Part shown: piece after piece, positions 23,704 through 25,634 of the stretch
Layout: every line of letters starts with the position of its first letter
Numbering within the stretch: the first letter of the stretch is position 1
Assembly: GCA_002392505.1 (NCBI GenBank)
Contig: DGHD01000029.1
Span: 58,580-84,213 of the forward strand
From: Christensenella sp. UBA3857
GTDB lineage: Bacteria > Bacillota > Clostridia > Christensenellales > CAG-138
Direction: 5' to 3'
Length of the DNA stretch: 25,634 bases
The notes under the pieces: model-generated
The model's database searches: none
Seen by the model: the letters and a program-made list of their open reading frames with translations, nothing else
What the model was told of the DNA's origin: nothing
Position numbers and translations under genes: made by a program

Positions 23704-25580
23704 TGATCTTTTCAAGCCTGCTGTTTTTAACAATATTCCTTGTTGCGGTACTGTTCTGCTATTACCTTATCCCGAACAGGCTCTACCGCAACATAGTTTT
23801 GTGCGTCTTCAGCCTCTTCTTCTATGCCTGGGGCGAGCCGGTCTGCGTCATCATAATGATCTTCTCGATCTTTATGAACTACATGGCGGGACTTATAATC
23901 GGCAGGTGCAGAAGCAGAGCGAAGTTGAACTGCGAACCGATACGTACCGATCTTATCCCCGTTTATAAACGGAGGATCGGGGTCAGTATTCTGCTGTCGA
24001 TCATAACGTTTGGCGTCTACAAAATCTATTGGCAATATCTTCTGGTTAAAAACACGCGGTCTGTTCAAAAGGACGAATCAAAATGCACTGGCGAGATGCT
24101 GTGCCTGATTTTTGTTCCTTTCTATTCTTTGTATTGGTGGTTCACCAGAGGAAAGCTCGTTAAAGACAGGCTTGCCGATCACGGCATTTCCGCAAAGGGC
24201 AGCGAGATCGCTTATCTGATCCTCGGTATTATGGGGCTCGATATCGTTTCAATGGCGATCATGCAGAACGATTTCAACGGGCTTTCCACAGAGCCGTTCA
24301 GATCGATCGAGCGAGATCCCAATACAGGAGCCAAGGCGGCGCTCGTCGTCGCGGTCGTACTTAATCTTTTGATGCTCGGCGTGTTCAAATACACTCCGCT
24401 CATATTCGATACGCTTAAGGCGATCATCCCGCCGCTCCGCTCCGTCGCGACGCCCATTGCGAAGCAGGTGTTTTACAAGAGTCTTTCCGGCATAATACCT
24501 CAGCTTGCAAGCGTGAAGATCACTCCGGAGGGTATGCTGCCCATCGGCATATCGTTCTACACGTTCCAGGCGATGAGCTACGTTATCGACGTCTATCGCG
24601 GCGATACCGGCGTGCAGAAGAACCCGATGATATTCGGCACCTACGTCGCGCTGTTCCCGCAGCTTATCGCAGGTCCCATCGTCCGCTATAAGGATATAGA
24701 GGATCAGCTCTGGGGCAGGAGGGAGAGCATTGAGCAGTTCACCTCCGGCGTCAAGATGTTCATGATCGGTCTTGCGAAGAAGATACTCATCGCCAACCAG
24801 GTCGCGCTCCTGTGGAACGGCTTGAGGTCCGATCCCATGACGAACGGCGCCCTCGGCTCATGGGTGGGCATGGTCGCGTACTCGCTTCAGATCTATTTCG
24901 ATTTTGCGGGTTATTCCGATATGGCGATAGGTCTCGGAAGGATGTTCGGGTTCGAGTTCCTCAAAAACTTCGATTATCCCTATATCTCCCAGTCGAACAC
25001 CGAGTTCTGGCGCCGCTGGCATATCTCCCTCGGCACCTGGTTCCGCGAGTACGTTTATATCCCCCTCGGCGGCAACCGCAAGGGGATGAAGCGGCAGATA
25101 TTCAACCTTGCCGTGGTGTGGGCTCTCACCGGTCTGTGGCACGGCGCAAGCTGGAACTTCGTACTGTGGGGCATTTGGCACGGCTTCTTTGTGGTCATTG
25201 AAAAGCTGTTCCTCGGCAAATGGCTCAAGAAATGGCCGCGCGTGCTGCGTCACGTGTATTCGCTGCTCGTGGCGGGTCTCGGCTGGATGCTGTTCGATTT
25301 CACGAATATGAAGGAGCTGTTCCGGTTCCTCGGCTCCATGTTCTCCTTCAAGGTCGGCGTCATATCGCATGACGCGCTGACGCTGACGCTGTCGTACCTG
25401 CCGCTCCTCATTGCGGCGATCGTCGCGTCGACGCCGCTTGCCGCCAACATCCGCAGGAAGTTCAACGGCAAAGCCTGGGCGGAATACGTCGATATCGTGC
25501 TGATACTCGTTGCGCTCGTGTTCTGCCTCGCATCCCTCGTCGCGAGCGGATATAACCCCTTCATCTATTTCAGGTTCTGA
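23703..25580 (+). CDS. MBOAT O-acyltransferase (AlgI/DltB-like) with an inserted DUF4234-like domain
   Basis: The 625-residue polytopic protein begins with the AlgI-type N-terminus (two to three helices, FSLFFYAWGEP at 36-46, NYMAGLIIGR at 59-68). It resumes family sequence from about residue 208 (LGVFKYTPLI, LPIGISFYTFQAMSYVIDVYRG at 279-300, FPQLIAGPIVRY at 318-329). The catalytic region has His440 (FWRRWHISLGTW) and His480 (LTGLWHGASWNF). Between these parts, residues about 85-195 form a DUF4234-like module: basic start VYKRRIGVS, SIITFGVYKIYW at 99-110, YSLYWWFTRGKLV, AYLILGIMGLDIVS and QNDFNGL. MBOAT proteins of this class transfer acyl groups across the membrane to extracellular polymers. 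The insert uses more A/T-ending codons than its flanks. Translation is coupled to DUF4358 by TAATG. No terminator follows within the window. Confidence 0.88.
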   Translation: MIFSSLLFLTIFLVAVLFCYYLIPNRLYRNIVLCVFSLFFYAWGEPVCVIIMIFSIFMNYMAGLIIGRCRSRAKLNCEPIRTDLIPVYKRRIGVSILLSIITFGVYKIYWQYLLVKNTRSVQKDESKCTGEMLCLIFVPFYSLYWWFTRGKLVKDRLADHGISAKGSEIAYLILGIMGLDIVSMAIMQNDFNGLSTEPFRSIERDPNTGAKAALVVAVVLNLLMLGVFKYTPLIFDTLKAIIPPLRSVATPIAKQVFYKSLSGIIPQLASVKITPEGMLPIGISFYTFQAMSYVIDVYRGDTGVQKNPMIFGTYVALFPQLIAGPIVRYKDIEDQLWGRRESIEQFTSGVKMFMIGLAKKILIANQVALLWNGLRSDPMTNGALGSWVGMVAYSLQIYFDFAGYSDMAIGLGRMFGFEFLKNFDYPYISQSNTEFWRRWHISLGTWFREYVYIPLGGNRKGMKRQIFNLAVVWALTGLWHGASWNFVLWGIWHGFFVVIEKLFLGKWLKKWPRVLRHVYSLLVAGLGWMLFDFTNMKELFRFLGSMFSFKVGVISHDALTLTLSYLPLLIAAIVASTPLAANIRRKFNGKAWAEYVDIVLILVALVFCLASLVASGYNPFIYFRF

Positions 25581-25634
25581 AAATACAGATAAAAAAAGGA
25601 AGGCATTGGGCGCATTCACTTAATGATATGCAGC

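Noticed and set aside
25596..25634. Possible start of a gene after the MBOAT gene (AAGGAAGG then ATG at 25623)
   Set aside because: Only four codons are visible and the spacing is 19 bases, so no gene can be supported. It does hint that the operon continues.

Overview
The window reads as a GC-rich (roughly mid-50s percent) chromosome segment of an uncultured Bacillota, most likely an anaerobic gut-type member of class Clostridia. The evidence is the classical Firmicute order infB-rbfA-nrnA-truB-rpsO-pnp, sigma-A type promoters with 17-bp spacers, strong AGGAGG-type ribosome binding sites, dockerin-bearing secreted proteins, and lipoprotein families (DUF4358, DUF6034-like) typical of Clostridia. 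Species cannot be named from the sequence alone.

Layout. (1) 1-6645: translation and RNA-metabolism core: infB (5' end outside the window), rbfA, nrnA, a truB gene fused to a riboflavin-kinase domain, then rpsO with its own promoter and terminator, and pnp. (2) 6649-10894: two tandem paralogous genes, each with its own near-identical promoter and terminator. They encode secreted proteins of about 665 residues with a signal peptide, a caspase-fold (clan CD/CHAT/C25-like) domain with a conserved His-Gly and Ala-Ile-Cys pair, a bacterial Ig-like domain, a jelly-roll-like domain and a C-terminal type I dockerin. (3) 10909-11062: a single tRNA-Val(CAC) with promoter and terminator, followed by about 550 bases without a confident gene but with many perfect short hairpins. 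(4) 11611-17682: a compact six-gene operon: ECF sigma factor, membrane-anchored putative anti-sigma factor, DUF6034-like lipoprotein, two-unit ABC-2 permease, BcrA-like ABC ATPase and a CARDB-like membrane-anchored exported protein. A C-terminal scrap of a large serine recombinase follows at 17736-17990. (5) 20943-18198, minus strand: CcdA/DsbD-like membrane protein, thioredoxin-like CxxC protein and a zinc-ribbon membrane protein. (6) 21084-22106: YbaK/ProX-type tRNA editing protein and a small DUF4870-like membrane protein. (7) 22259-25580: an envelope O-acylation set: SGNH-hydrolase lipoprotein, DUF4358 lipoprotein and an MBOAT acyltransferase carrying an inserted DUF4234-like domain. The operon may continue past the window.

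The most unusual points are the duplicated dockerin-tagged caspase-fold proteins, the TruB-riboflavin kinase fusion that lacks the FMN adenylyltransferase half of RibF, and the DUF4234 insertion inside the MBOAT protein. Functions of the two paralogues and of the ECF operon are inferred from domains only.
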